A DNA stretch of 13,701 nt. Source: Lachnospiraceae bacterium (lineage in GTDB: Bacteria > Bacillota > Clostridia > Lachnospirales > Lachnospiraceae). This document shows, piece by piece, positions 1 through 6,785 of the stretch. Each line of letters begins with the position of its first letter. The first letter of the stretch is position 1. The DNA lies in the NCBI GenBank assembly GCA_016282215.1, contig JAEEKC010000282.1:1-13701 (forward strand). Direction: 5' to 3'. The notes under the pieces were generated by a model that made no database searches, was not told the DNA's origin, and saw only the letters and a list, made by a program, of their open reading frames with translations. The translations under genes and the position numbers were made by a program.

Positions 1-122
1 AGCGGTGATTCCCCATCATCAAAGATGGTATCCTCGATGATAAGGTCCTTTGATCCGAACAACGCCCGTTCCCCTGTCAGCCGCTGCTGCCTTACTACCT
101 TCATATCTCCTTCTTGTGACAT
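1..122 (-). CDS. DUF3737 family protein (5' end only, runs off the window)
   Basis: Only the first 40 codons are inside the window; the rest lies beyond position 1. The translation begins MSQEGDMKVV and continues with TGERALFGSKDL and then EDTIFDDGESPL. That GERALF...F-D-GESPL pattern is the N-terminal signature I associate with DUF3737, a family of about 280 residues with no proven biochemical role, thought to form a right-handed beta-helix. I chose the ATG at 122 because an AAAGGA ribosome binding site lies about 12 nt upstream. A second in-frame ATG at 104 has AAGGAG only 2 nt in front of it, too close to work. The gene follows trmO on the same strand but is separated by 288 bp, and it has its own weak promoter candidate. 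The family call rests on a short stretch. Confidence 0.72.
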   Translation of the reverse strand, partial: MSQEGDMKVVRQQRLTGERALFGSKDLIIEDTIFDDGESP

Positions 123-150
123 GTTGCTTAAGTTTCCTTTCTTTAATCAG

Positions 151-179
151 TTTATACTAATTGTTCTGAAGCTTCAAAG
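151..179 (-). promoter_or_regulatory. Weak promoter candidate for the DUF3737 gene
   Basis: On the minus strand a TATAAA hexamer (151-156) lies 17 nt downstream of CTTTGA (174-179), which would start transcription about 20 nt before the ATG at 122. The -35 match is poor. A GAAGCTTC palindrome overlaps the -35 region, and further upstream a GTACTT / AAGTAT near-inverted pair (about 186-211) could be an activator site. This is an inference from hexamer matching only. Confidence 0.3.
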
Positions 180-217
180 TTTTTCGTACTTCGCCCTTAG
201 TTTTAAGTATCTTCACT

Positions 218-386
218 TTATAAAAAATACATAGGCTCCTTATCCAGTACTTTGAAAGCTGACGCCAGCTCTGTTCCCGGATTTGTACTCTTTTTAATTC
301 CCGCCACTGTGTATGCCTTCTTCACGCACACGTTTGATGTATGTCATACGATCAATGCGTCCAAAATACGATGCTATCTTATTTTA
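218..386 (-). pseudogene. Possible decayed coding remnant in the trmO-DUF3737 gap
   Basis: The 288-bp gap between trmO and the DUF3737 gene holds no intact gene. On the minus strand two overlapping frames read like coding sequence. One is open from 383 to 297 (ending KRVREEGIHSGGN, stop at 294-296). The other, in a different frame, is open from 343 to 221 (containing TELASAFKVLDKEPMYFL, stop at 218-220). Neither has a ribosome binding site. Switching frame near 295-310 would join them into one short C-terminal-like segment, as expected of a frameshifted, truncated gene. I recognise no family, and the frames could be open by chance. Confidence 0.2.
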
Positions 387-410
387 GCCGAAGGAGGTTC
401 TCCAAGGTTG

Positions 411-1139
411 TCAAAAAGAACCGTCCCCAGTGACACCCTCCACGATCAGAACCTGCCCCTTTACCCGAAACCGTACCTGAAATCCCGCAAAGGAAACTCC
501 GTATATCCGGTTTTCGTCTTCCTGATAAGCCGGCCTCGGGTCCTGCGCCAGAATGCCCAGAAGTGCTTCCCGTTTTTCGGCAGGGATCTTTCCCATCAGT
601 TCCTGCGGGATCTCAACCTGCAAACCGACCGACGCAGCGTCAGACATTGTTTGCTTTATGCCTCCTGATCCTGTATTAAGTCCTTCCGTCCACCCGGCCT
701 TGGCGTCGGGATGCGCATCCGCATAAGGCAGATAGGGTTTGATATCCAAAATGGCGGTACCGTCCCGAAGGTCGATACCGGATACATACAGCAGAGGACC
801 TTCCCCTGTGATCTCCACCTGATTGAGCTTCACGCAGGACAGCCCGATGGGATTCGGGCGGAAAGGCGACCTGGTGGCAAACACTCCCATGTGGGTATTG
901 CCTCCCAGCTTCGGTGGCCTGACCGTCGGATGCCAGTTATCCTCACCGCCGTGTTCAAACTGCCACAGCAGCCAGATATGGGAAAAACCTTCGAGCCCCC
1001 GGACCGCTTCCGGCTGATCATATCCTTTTTCAAAGGTAATATATCCGGTCAGCTCCGGCACCAGCCCTGCCTGCCTCGGAATCCCGAACTTTTCCGGCAG
1101 GTCCGTATGAATGGTAGCGATTTTTGTAAACTCTGTCAT
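411..1139 (-). CDS. trmO: tRNA (N6-threonylcarbamoyladenosine(37)-N6)-methyltransferase TrmO
   Basis: Cytoplasmic enzyme that uses S-adenosylmethionine to methylate t6A37 of certain threonine tRNAs to m6t6A, which fine-tunes decoding of ACC-type codons. The 242-residue product matches the usual TrmO/TsaA (YaeB, UPF0066) length of about 235. Visible landmarks are GFSHIWLLWQF (51-61), the family signature GVFATRSPFRPNPIG (85-99), DIKPYLPY (132-139) and DPRPAY (200-205). Residues 150-175 form a Gly/Ser-rich linker between the SAM-binding barrel and the smaller C-terminal domain. The ATG is preceded by AAGGA at 5 nt. It is the last gene of a run downstream of the histidine kinase, 72 bp away, with an inverted repeat in between. 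Its link to the two-component system is probably positional rather than functional. Confidence 0.93.
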   Translation of the reverse strand: MTEFTKIATIHTDLPEKFGIPRQAGLVPELTGYITFEKGYDQPEAVRGLEGFSHIWLLWQFEHGGEDNWHPTVRPPKLGGNTHMGVFATRSPFRPNPIGLSCVKLNQVEITGEGPLLYVSGIDLRDGTAILDIKPYLPYADAHPDAKAGWTEGLNTGSGGIKQTMSDAASVGLQVEIPQELMGKIPAEKREALLGILAQDPRPAYQEDENRIYGVSFAGFQVRFRVKGQVLIVEGVTGDGSF

Positions 1140-1168
1140 TATTTCCTTATCAAAAAACCGTAATTCAT

Positions 1169-1214
1169 TGATGATAACACGGATTGTTCCGTACTTTTGA
1201 CCCTGTTATCATCA
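1169..1214 (-). repeat. Long inverted repeat spanning the histidine kinase stop codon
   Basis: An 11-bp perfect inverted repeat (TGATGATAACA at 1169-1179; its complement at 1204-1214) encloses a second small hairpin (CGGA-TTGT-TCCG, 1180-1191). The promoter-distal arm contains the stop codon of the histidine kinase gene (1212-1214). On the transcribed strand a T6 run follows, but about 11 nt beyond the stem, so it is not a standard intrinsic terminator. It may slow transcription or protect an mRNA end between the kinase and trmO. Confidence 0.6.
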
Positions 1215-2441
1215 TATCGTCACCACAAAACTGATCATCCCGTCTTTATAGGAAACCGTGATCCTGCCCTTAAACTGCCGGACCATCTCAGCTGCCATGG
1301 ACAGCCCGATCCCATATCCTTTTTTCTCGCTGTTATGGGACTGGTCTTCCCTGTAGAATCTGTCAAAGAAGCGGCTGTAATCCACACCCTCACCTGCGGC
1401 ATAACTGTTGGACACGGTCAGTGTCATCGTCCTTCCTTTTTTTGCCAGCCGGACTTCTGCCCTTCCGCCATCATCGCAATACTTGGCCGCATTATCCACA
1501 AGGATGGAGACCAGTTCATGAAAAGAACGATCCTCTGCCTGCACCATGACCCCTTCCTCGATCTCATGGACAAACTCCTTGCCCTGCTGGCTGAATACCG
1601 GCTGAAAAGAGATCACGACATCCTTCGCAATGGCTGAGGCATTCACCTCCGTCAGCTCCGTTTTCCCGTACTCCTGCAGCTTTGCCAGCGTGATCAGCCG
1701 CCCGATCAGGCCGTTGAGACGCTCGATCTGATTCCGGATGCTTTTCGTCCACTCACTCTCTCCGGCAGTCATCTCGATCACCTCGGTATTGGCCGAGATA
1801 ATGGCAAGGGGCGTTTTTAACTCATGACTTGCATTGGTGATAAACTGCTTCTGACTGTCTATGTTGTCAATGATGGGTTTGAGCACCCGCCTGGACAGGA
1901 CAGATACCATAACAAAAAAGATGCCGATCATGATCAGTCCCACATAAGCGGAAAACCGGATCATGGAAACGGTTGTATTATACATTCTGGTCGTATCAAG
2001 CACCACGACAAGCGCAACTTCTGCTCCCGTTTCGCGCACCAGAAAATCATAGCTCCTGCCGCCCACAATGCAGCTTCCGCGCTCGTCCCTTCTTCCCAAA
2101 AGGCTCCTTGCAAATTCGGCCGCATCTTCCTGCGAAAACGCCGCTACGTGCTCTAAGTTGACATCCACCACTTCCCCATCTTCAAATCGCACGGCAAAGT
2201 AGCGGGTCTCAAACTGCGTCTCCGGCGTCAGCACCACATCCAAGTCTCCCCTTGCGATCTCATTTTTCTGAAAAGAGGGAATATACCCGTCGTTATTCGC
2301 AATGTACTGCAGCAGCGCACTGGATTCCTGCCGGTTGCGGATCGAACTGATGGAGTTGATCATGCCTAGTACCAGCAGCATCATAACGCACATGGACAGC
2401 GTGGCGATGGCTATGAATTTATTCTGAAGTTTTCTGATCAT
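1212..2441 (-). CDS. Membrane sensor histidine kinase of an OmpR-type two-component system
   Basis: Sensor kinase of 409 residues that autophosphorylates on a histidine and passes the phosphate to the adjacent response regulator. Order of parts: TM1 (about 8-30), an extracellular sensor region of about 130 residues, TM2 (about 162-184), then directly a HisKA domain with NASHELKTPL (acceptor His206), an N-box with LVDNAAKY (Asn317) and a HATPase domain with FFDRFYRED (359-366) and GYGIGLS (375-381). No HAMP domain is evident between TM2 and the H-box. The usual G1 motif (D-x-G-x-G) is not recognisable; SNSYAAGEG stands near that place, as in several clostridial kinases. The start has AGGGA about 7 nt upstream and lies 32 bp after the regulator gene, so the pair is co-transcribed. 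The signal it senses cannot be told from the sequence. Confidence 0.92.
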   Translation of the reverse strand: MIRKLQNKFIAIATLSMCVMMLLVLGMINSISSIRNRQESSALLQYIANNDGYIPSFQKNEIARGDLDVVLTPETQFETRYFAVRFEDGEVVDVNLEHVAAFSQEDAAEFARSLLGRRDERGSCIVGGRSYDFLVRETGAEVALVVVLDTTRMYNTTVSMIRFSAYVGLIMIGIFFVMVSVLSRRVLKPIIDNIDSQKQFITNASHELKTPLAIISANTEVIEMTAGESEWTKSIRNQIERLNGLIGRLITLAKLQEYGKTELTEVNASAIAKDVVISFQPVFSQQGKEFVHEIEEGVMVQAEDRSFHELVSILVDNAAKYCDDGGRAEVRLAKKGRTMTLTVSNSYAAGEGVDYSRFFDRFYREDQSHNSEKKGYGIGLSMAAEMVRQFKGRITVSYKDGMISFVVTI

Positions 2442-2473
2442 AGCATTCCCTGATAAAATGGTTTAGCACTTTT

Positions 2474-3157
2474 TTAGTAATTCACTTTCATGACGTTCTT
2501 TAAGCAAAAACTGCCGCCCTCATCTCCGACGATCGCCACATCCGCATAGATGGATCGCAGTTTGGTCCGAAGGTAAGACACATAAACCCAGACTATATCG
2601 CTGTTTTGATCCTGCTCGTCCTTCCAGACATGGGCAAAGATCTCGTCCGTGGTAAACTCCTTGTCGGGGTTTCTCATAAACAGTTCCATCAGCCGGGCTT
2701 CCTTCGCCGCAAGCCGCACGGCATTTTCTGCCGAAAGTTCTCCTTCGTCCAGTTTCAGTGTGACACTGCCGAAGGTCAACTGCCTTGACATATAATCGCC
2801 CCGTCTGCGGGTCATGGATCGGACGCGGGCCAAAAGTTCCTTAATGGCAAAGGGTTTTGTCAGATAGTCATCCGCCCCGGCGTCGAGTCCTTCCACCCGG
2901 TCATCCAGTTCCGATTTTGCCGTTAAAAAAATGACCGGCGTAACATCACCGGTGGCGCGTATCTCCCGAAGAGCCGTCATACCGTCCTTCTTCGGCATCA
3001 TGATATCAAAGATCATGGCATCGTACAGATTTTTCTGCGCCATTTCAACCGCTGCCTGCCCGTCATAGACAGCATCTACTTCATACCCGTTCGCGCTGAG
3101 CACGGCTGTCACAGCGCGGGACATTTCCTTTTCATCTTCTGCTAAAAGCAATCGCAT
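2474..3157 (-). CDS. OmpR/PhoB-family DNA-binding response regulator
   Basis: Cytoplasmic transcription factor of 227 residues, the partner of the histidine kinase just downstream. The receiver domain (1-115) has the acidic pocket Glu7/Asp8, phospho-acceptor Asp51 in FDIMMPKKDG, Thr79 in FLTA and Lys101 in LTKPF. The C-terminal half (about 127-220) is a winged-helix trans_reg_C domain with LAAKEARLMELFMRNP and the VWVYVSYLRTKL recognition-helix region. Length is typical for the family. The ribosome binding site is weak: GGTAAGA lies close to the ATG, and a better AAGGGG is about 16 nt away. A 70-bp gap separates it from the glycosyltransferase gene with no terminator visible, so read-through from the promoter near 4850 is possible. 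No -35/-10 pair of its own stands out. Confidence 0.95.
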   Translation of the reverse strand: MRLLLAEDEKEMSRAVTAVLSANGYEVDAVYDGQAAVEMAQKNLYDAMIFDIMMPKKDGMTALREIRATGDVTPVIFLTAKSELDDRVEGLDAGADDYLTKPFAIKELLARVRSMTRRRGDYMSRQLTFGSVTLKLDEGELSAENAVRLAAKEARLMELFMRNPDKEFTTDEIFAHVWKDEQDQNSDIVWVYVSYLRTKLRSIYADVAIVGDEGGSFCLKNVMKVNY

Positions 3158-3227
3158 GGTTTCTTACCGTATCCCCTTTTCATTATTTATTCTGTCTTCA
3201 GATTTTTTACTGTATTTCCACTGACTG

Positions 3228-4169
3228 TTATCCGATTTTCTTCGCCTCTTCCATATTTGTTTCCGAGACGATATAATGCGGTCTGTGTTTGGTCTCTAAA
3301 TAGATCTTGGCAATATACTGACCGATGATCCCCAGACAGAACAGCTGCAGTCCGCCGATAAAGATCATCACGCAGATAATGGAAGCCCAGCCGGCAACCG
3401 GATCACCGAAGGCCAGGCGCCTGATAATGACAAAGAGAAGCATGACAATGGAAAACAGCGTCATACCGATCCCGAGCCATGAGGAAAAACTTAGGGGAGA
3501 CTGGGAAAAATTCATAATGCCGTCGATCCCGTATCCCACCAGTTTCCAAAAGCCCCACTTCGTCTTACCCGCAGCCCGCTCACGGTTTTCGTAATCCAGC
3601 CAGTAAGTGCGAAAGCCTACCCAGCCGAAGATCCCTTTCGTAAAACGATTGTATTCTGACATGGCCACAACCGCGTCCACCATCTTTCGCTTCATCAAAC
3701 GAAAATCTCTGGCGCCGCTTTTGATCTCTGCCTCCGTCGCAGACTCCATCAATTTATAAAACCCATTGGAAAAAGCGCTCCGGATACGCCCTTCTCCCTT
3801 TCTGCTGATCCGCCGTGCAGCCACGCTGTCATAGGCATCGCTCTCGAGGATGTGCATCATCTCAGGCAGCAAAGCCGGATCGTCCTGCAGATCCGCATCC
3901 ATGACCGCAACGAAGTCACCTTTTACATTGCAAAACCCTGCGTACATAGCAGATTCTTTACCGAAATTCCGGGAAAACGCCAGGTAACGGACCCGCTCGT
4001 CATTTTTGGCAAGCTTCTTCATTTCCGAAAGCGTCCCGTCGGCAGATCCGTCATCGATCAAAAGGATCTCATATTCAGTTTTCATATCTGCCAGTACCTT
4101 TGTTACTTCCTCATAAAACAAAGGCAGGGCTTCCTGCTCATTATAGCAGGGTACGATAATTGAGATCAT
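3228..4169 (-). CDS. Membrane-anchored family 2 glycosyltransferase (DPM1/GtrB type)
   Basis: Likely transfers a sugar from a nucleotide donor to polyprenyl phosphate at the inner membrane face, feeding envelope glycosylation. The 313-residue product opens with the GT-A core MISIIVPCYNE and has LLIDDGSADGT (36-46), SRNFGKESAMYAGF (66-79) and the metal-binding D-x-D in VMDADLQDDP (89-98). Two transmembrane helices follow (about 230-250 and 262-286), then the tail KIYLETKHRPHYIV typical of GtrB/YkcC-like proteins. I chose the ATG at 4169 because AGGGG lies 8 nt upstream and homologues begin at this point. An alternative ATG at 4193 overlaps the previous stop codon as ATGA and would add 8 residues by translational coupling. 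No GtrA-type flippase gene is present nearby. The exact sugar is unknown. Confidence 0.92.
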   Translation of the reverse strand: MISIIVPCYNEQEALPLFYEEVTKVLADMKTEYEILLIDDGSADGTLSEMKKLAKNDERVRYLAFSRNFGKESAMYAGFCNVKGDFVAVMDADLQDDPALLPEMMHILESDAYDSVAARRISRKGEGRIRSAFSNGFYKLMESATEAEIKSGARDFRLMKRKMVDAVVAMSEYNRFTKGIFGWVGFRTYWLDYENRERAAGKTKWGFWKLVGYGIDGIMNFSQSPLSFSSWLGIGMTLFSIVMLLFVIIRRLAFGDPVAGWASIICVMIFIGGLQLFCLGIIGQYIAKIYLETKHRPHYIVSETNMEEAKKIG

Positions 4170-4189
4170 GTCCCATACCCCTGATAGTT

Positions 4190-4795
4190 TCATGATTGCC
4201 GGATCAGGTCCCGGATGGTCTGCATGGACAGATCGCACCCCGCCAGTTCATCGGCGCAGCGCTTAAGTTCCGACTCGATCATAGCCTGATTACGAATATC
4301 TTTTTTGTATTTCATCTTATGTTCCAGCGACGCCCAGGAATCCATTGCGATCGTCCGAAGCTGCATCTCCACATAAAAATCCTTGATCTCCATTTCCGCC
4401 GCTGTTGCCGGATGAAGCTGCAGGATCATATGGTAACTTCTGTATCCGTTTGGCTTGGCATGCCGGATATAGTCTTTTTCCTCTATGATGTCGACACCGT
4501 CAAACTGCCGCACAAGCGAAACCAGATCATAGATATCGTCAATAAAAGAACAGACAACCCTGACGCCGATCGCGTCACGAAGATCACAAAGTGCTGACTT
4601 CGTATCCTCCGGCAGTCCTTTCCTCCGGCATTTATCCCTCATGCTCTCATCGGATTTCAGGCGGCTGATGATATGCTCATACAGATGCTCGCCCGTCTCA
4701 CTCATGCGCTTCTCATTGATCCTGTTAAACCGGTCATTCAGGTCGCTCAGTACCTCCTTCATGACCTCTTCATATTCTCCGTAAATGCTGTCCAT
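4190..4795 (-). CDS. Small alarmone synthetase-like (p)ppGpp synthetase (RelA/SpoT synthetase domain only)
   Basis: Predicted to transfer pyrophosphate from ATP to GDP or GTP, making the stress alarmone (p)ppGpp in the cytoplasm. The 201-residue protein is a single RelA/SpoT synthetase domain with no HD hydrolase and no TGS/ACT domains, the size of RelQ/RelP-type small alarmone synthetases. Visible motifs are SRLKSDESMRDK (44-55), DLRDAIGVRVVCSF (71-84), EEKDYI (105-110), NGYRSYH (116-122), VEMQLRTIAMDSW (142-154) and EHKMKYK (158-164), in the family order. The ATG has AGGA at about 7 nt, and a clear promoter lies about 50 nt upstream. It is the first gene of a run leading into the glycosyltransferase. 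Whether it is RelQ-like or RelP-like cannot be settled by eye. Confidence 0.9.
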   Translation of the reverse strand: MDSIYGEYEEVMKEVLSDLNDRFNRINEKRMSETGEHLYEHIISRLKSDESMRDKCRRKGLPEDTKSALCDLRDAIGVRVVCSFIDDIYDLVSLVRQFDGVDIIEEKDYIRHAKPNGYRSYHMILQLHPATAAEMEIKDFYVEMQLRTIAMDSWASLEHKMKYKKDIRNQAMIESELKRCADELAGCDLSMQTIRDLIRQS

Positions 4796-4842
4796 TTATT
4801 TATCCTGTCTGTTATAAGTTGACTGTTCAGAACACTCCTAAA

Positions 4843-4871
4843 ACTTTAGCATAGCAGCCCATTTGTGTAAA
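4843..4871 (-). promoter_or_regulatory. Sigma-70-type promoter for the alarmone synthetase operon
   Basis: The minus strand carries TTTACA (4866-4871, 5 of 6 to the -35 consensus), a 17-nt spacer and TAAAGT (4843-4848, 4 of 6), with an extended -10 TG one base upstream. Transcription would start near 4836, about 40 nt before the ATG at 4795. This is the best promoter in the window with a correctly placed downstream gene. Confidence 0.6.
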
Positions 4872-4887
4872 GCGAAAACACCGCTTT
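4869..4887. repeat. Inverted repeat overlapping the -35 box (operator candidate)
   Basis: A 6-bp inverted repeat (AAAGCG / CGCTTT, 7-bp centre) overlaps the -35 hexamer of the alarmone synthetase promoter, with GTG/CAC outer pairs after a bulge. On the plus strand it is followed by a short T-run, but no plus-strand gene needs a terminator here. Binding of a repressor is an inference. Confidence 0.35.
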
Positions 4888-4957
4888 TTCACAGTTGCCA
4901 TGAACAGATCCCCCCAGGGGGAAGCCTTTATCTTATTGACCTATACACACTCTCACA

Positions 4958-5746
4958 TCACCACCGCAGAAGGCCGAGGATGACCAGGTGCAGCGGGTAG
5001 AACACATAGAAGATCCATTTGTGGAAAGGATGGCTGCTTCCCTTTTCTCCGTTGTAAAAATGAAACAGCAGCGGGACCAGCAAGACACCCAGGCTGTAGA
5101 TCCCCCGCAGGTTCAGTCCGGAAAATTCAAAACAGAAAAGAGCGACAATTGCATACCGGATCCACATTTTTTTCGGGTCCTGACGGAACATGTAAAACAC
5201 CCATGCGAACAAAACCACAAAGCCCGGCCAGTCACCGAACATGGATAAGATAAATATCAGCACGAGAATGCGGGTCCGGCGGACCGGTTCCATGGAGGCA
5301 TCTGTCCAGACGCGTAAAAACAAAAGCGCCAGAAACAGTGTGTAGATGATCCCGAAACGCCAATAGAAAAGGAGGGCTTTGCCTGTGGAAAAAAGCGGGA
5401 TCATAACGCAGCTGTACTTGATCGAAAAACCGCCCTCCACGACAGACAGGATTGGCTTGCCGTAATCAAAATATACAAAAGCCGGCCAGGAGATCAGTGC
5501 GAAGATCCCCAGCCTTTGCGTATACTTTCGCACATCCCGGGTATGAAGGAACCCCTCTGTCAGAAAGAAGGCCATGCCCGGACCTGTGAGCCTTCCGAAA
5601 AAGTGCATCACTTCCCAGGCCGGCGTAGCTTCCTTTACAAATGCCCAAGCAATGTGATCGATCAGCATTGCCAGGATCAGAATATATTTGATCTGATTAC
5701 GATTCAGACCTTCCACATGAAGGTCCTGACTATTTGTTTCACTCAT
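4958..5746 (-). CDS. TraX family multi-pass membrane protein
   Basis: A 262-residue integral membrane protein with about 7-8 hydrophobic helices. It matches the TraX family (first known from F-pilin N-acetylation and now seen widely in Firmicutes chromosomes). Landmarks are NRNQIKYILILAMLIDHIAW with the conserved Met-Leu-Ile-Asp-His near residues 27-31, then FFGRLTGPGMAFFLTEGFLHT, an R-K-Y-x-x-R-L motif just after, and a final helix with FYVFYPLHLVILGLL. The family is related to membrane acyltransferases, but no substrate is established for chromosomal copies. It starts 9 bp after the phosphatase stop codon, with only a weak GAGAG about 15 nt upstream, so translation is probably coupled to the gene before it. 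No conjugation gene lies nearby, so an F-plasmid role is unlikely. Confidence 0.88.
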   Translation of the reverse strand: MSETNSQDLHVEGLNRNQIKYILILAMLIDHIAWAFVKEATPAWEVMHFFGRLTGPGMAFFLTEGFLHTRDVRKYTQRLGIFALISWPAFVYFDYGKPILSVVEGGFSIKYSCVMIPLFSTGKALLFYWRFGIIYTLFLALLFLRVWTDASMEPVRRTRILVLIFILSMFGDWPGFVVLFAWVFYMFRQDPKKMWIRYAIVALFCFEFSGLNLRGIYSLGVLLVPLLFHFYNGEKGSSHPFHKWIFYVFYPLHLVILGLLRW

Positions 5747-5755
5747 AGGATCGCT

Positions 5756-6610
5756 TTACTCTCTGTAATAATTCCGGATGGCGTCCATATCTGCCGCAGT
5801 CAATCCGGTTTTTCTGATCACGTAATTCTCCACGGAGCCGTCTGTCCTTTTCATATAATGCAGCGCATTTTTCATCGCTGCTGCATTACATTTCATGGAC
5901 CATTTCGCAGACAGCATATAATCCCACATGATCGTTTCATCCGGCACGCGCAGAACAGACAGCAGGATCGCCGCCATGATACCGGTTCGGTCTTTTCCCT
6001 TACTGCAGTGAAACAGGATTGCTCTCTTCCCTTTATTTCGGATGACAGTCTGGAAAAATGCTCTCATCGCTTTGTCGCTTTCTTTTCTTTTCAAAAGATC
6101 CACATAAGCCCGGGGTTTTCTTTCATGTACCCCTTTCATACCTGCATAGACGTTGGTCACACCATGAAGCTGTGGATCTGCTATGACCGATCCACGGCTT
6201 TTATTCCTGCGAAGATCGATGATATATCCCAAATGATATGTTTCATGTATTGCGCAGACCTCCTGTGGATCCTGTAACACCGCCGTTCTGATGAGCAGAC
6301 CTCGTTTTACCGTATATCCATCCGTTGTTGCATAGCCGCCAAGTTCACGTGCATTGCGGATATGGGAGATTCCCGATAGTTTTTGCCTGAAAAAAAAATC
6401 TTCGCCGGGAAGAGGTATCCAAACAGGGCTTTTTGCTTTCCCGGCAGAAGCACGACTGCGTTCGTGTATCACTGTATCACAGGTGTATATGGATATTTCC
6501 GGAGTGATCAGTCCGGTATGTTCCGCTTTTGTTACGGTGGGGCGGCCGTAGATAAAGACGATAACCAGGAAAAAGCATACCGCTAACAAATACCGTTTAT
6601 TTTTCATCAT
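5756..6610 (-). CDS. Exported tyrosine-protein/lipid phosphatase (Y_phosphatase3, CX5R type)
   Basis: Predicted dephosphorylating enzyme of 284 residues acting outside the membrane. It begins with a hydrophobic signal or anchor (about 7-22). Next come the family's N-terminal motif SHIRNARELGGYATTDG and IIDLRR (about 130-135). The active-site P-loop HCSKGKDRTG follows, with nucleophile Cys202 and Arg208, then a C-terminal helical half. The CxxGKDRT P-loop is the form found in MptpB and Listeria LipA, which act on phosphotyrosine and phosphoinositides. I chose the start at 6610 because AGGA lies 6 nt upstream; a second ATG follows immediately, and an 11-residue upstream extension lacks a ribosome binding site. 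It is followed 9 bp later by the TraX gene. Substrate is unknown; a secreted enzyme could act on envelope phospho-compounds or host molecules. Confidence 0.9.
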   Translation of the reverse strand: MMKNKRYLLAVCFFLVIVFIYGRPTVTKAEHTGLITPEISIYTCDTVIHERSRASAGKAKSPVWIPLPGEDFFFRQKLSGISHIRNARELGGYATTDGYTVKRGLLIRTAVLQDPQEVCAIHETYHLGYIIDLRRNKSRGSVIADPQLHGVTNVYAGMKGVHERKPRAYVDLLKRKESDKAMRAFFQTVIRNKGKRAILFHCSKGKDRTGIMAAILLSVLRVPDETIMWDYMLSAKWSMKCNAAAMKNALHYMKRTDGSVENYVIRKTGLTAADMDAIRNYYRE

Positions 6611-6663
6611 ATAAAATCCTGTCTCTATGATCCGTATTGGCACAGATTGCCTAAATCCCTATC

Positions 6664-6672
6664 ATTGTATCA
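6664..6672 (-). promoter_or_regulatory. Extended -10 promoter element for the phosphatase-traX pair
   Basis: The minus strand reads TGATACAAT, a TG-extended -10 with TACAAT (5 of 6). No good -35 lies 16-18 nt upstream, where the sequence is A/T-rich. Transcription would start about 45-50 nt before the ATG at 6610, downstream of the terminator at 6732-6753. Confidence 0.4.
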
Positions 6673-6731
6673 TAGCAGGAATCTTTTTAATAGTACGCTT
6701 TTTTCTCAGACCCACTAAAATTTCAGCCAGG

Positions 6732-6753
6732 AAAAAAGGGCGCAGCTGCGCCC
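6732..6753 (-). terminator. Intrinsic terminator of the InlB/BspA-repeat protein gene
   Basis: On the minus strand a perfect 16-nt palindrome (GGGCGC-AGCT-GCGCCC core, 6738-6753) is followed directly by six T residues (6732-6737). It lies about 33 bp after the stop codon at 6786, with no other gene between, and is the expected end of that transcript. Confidence 0.88.
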
Positions 6754-6785
6754 CTTTCCATAACAAGCCAAGATCCATCCTATTG

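Noticed and set aside
252..668. Plus-strand open frame across the trmO 3' end
   Set aside because: It runs antisense to the well-supported trmO gene, lacks a ribosome binding site and resembles no protein family.
4170..4238. N-terminal extension of the glycosyltransferase to 4238
   Set aside because: It would overlap the alarmone synthetase by nearly 50 bp, has no ribosome binding site, and the extra residues precede the normal start of the GT-A domain.
4869..4890. Plus-strand intrinsic terminator
   Set aside because: The stem is followed by a short T-run only on the plus strand, where there is no gene to terminate; it is more likely an operator-like repeat.
4909..4922. C6-A-G5 palindrome as terminator of the traX gene
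   Set aside because: The loop is too small for the full stem and no T-run follows on the minus strand.
5516..6277. Long plus-strand open frame (about 250 codons) opposite traX and the phosphatase
   Set aside because: The composition is rich in His, Cys, Phe and Arg, as expected of a reverse-complement shadow; both minus-strand genes carry clear family motifs.
6611..6643. Eleven-residue N-terminal extension of the phosphatase
   Set aside because: No ribosome binding site precedes it, and AGGA sits correctly for the ATG at 6610, which also gives a normal signal peptide.
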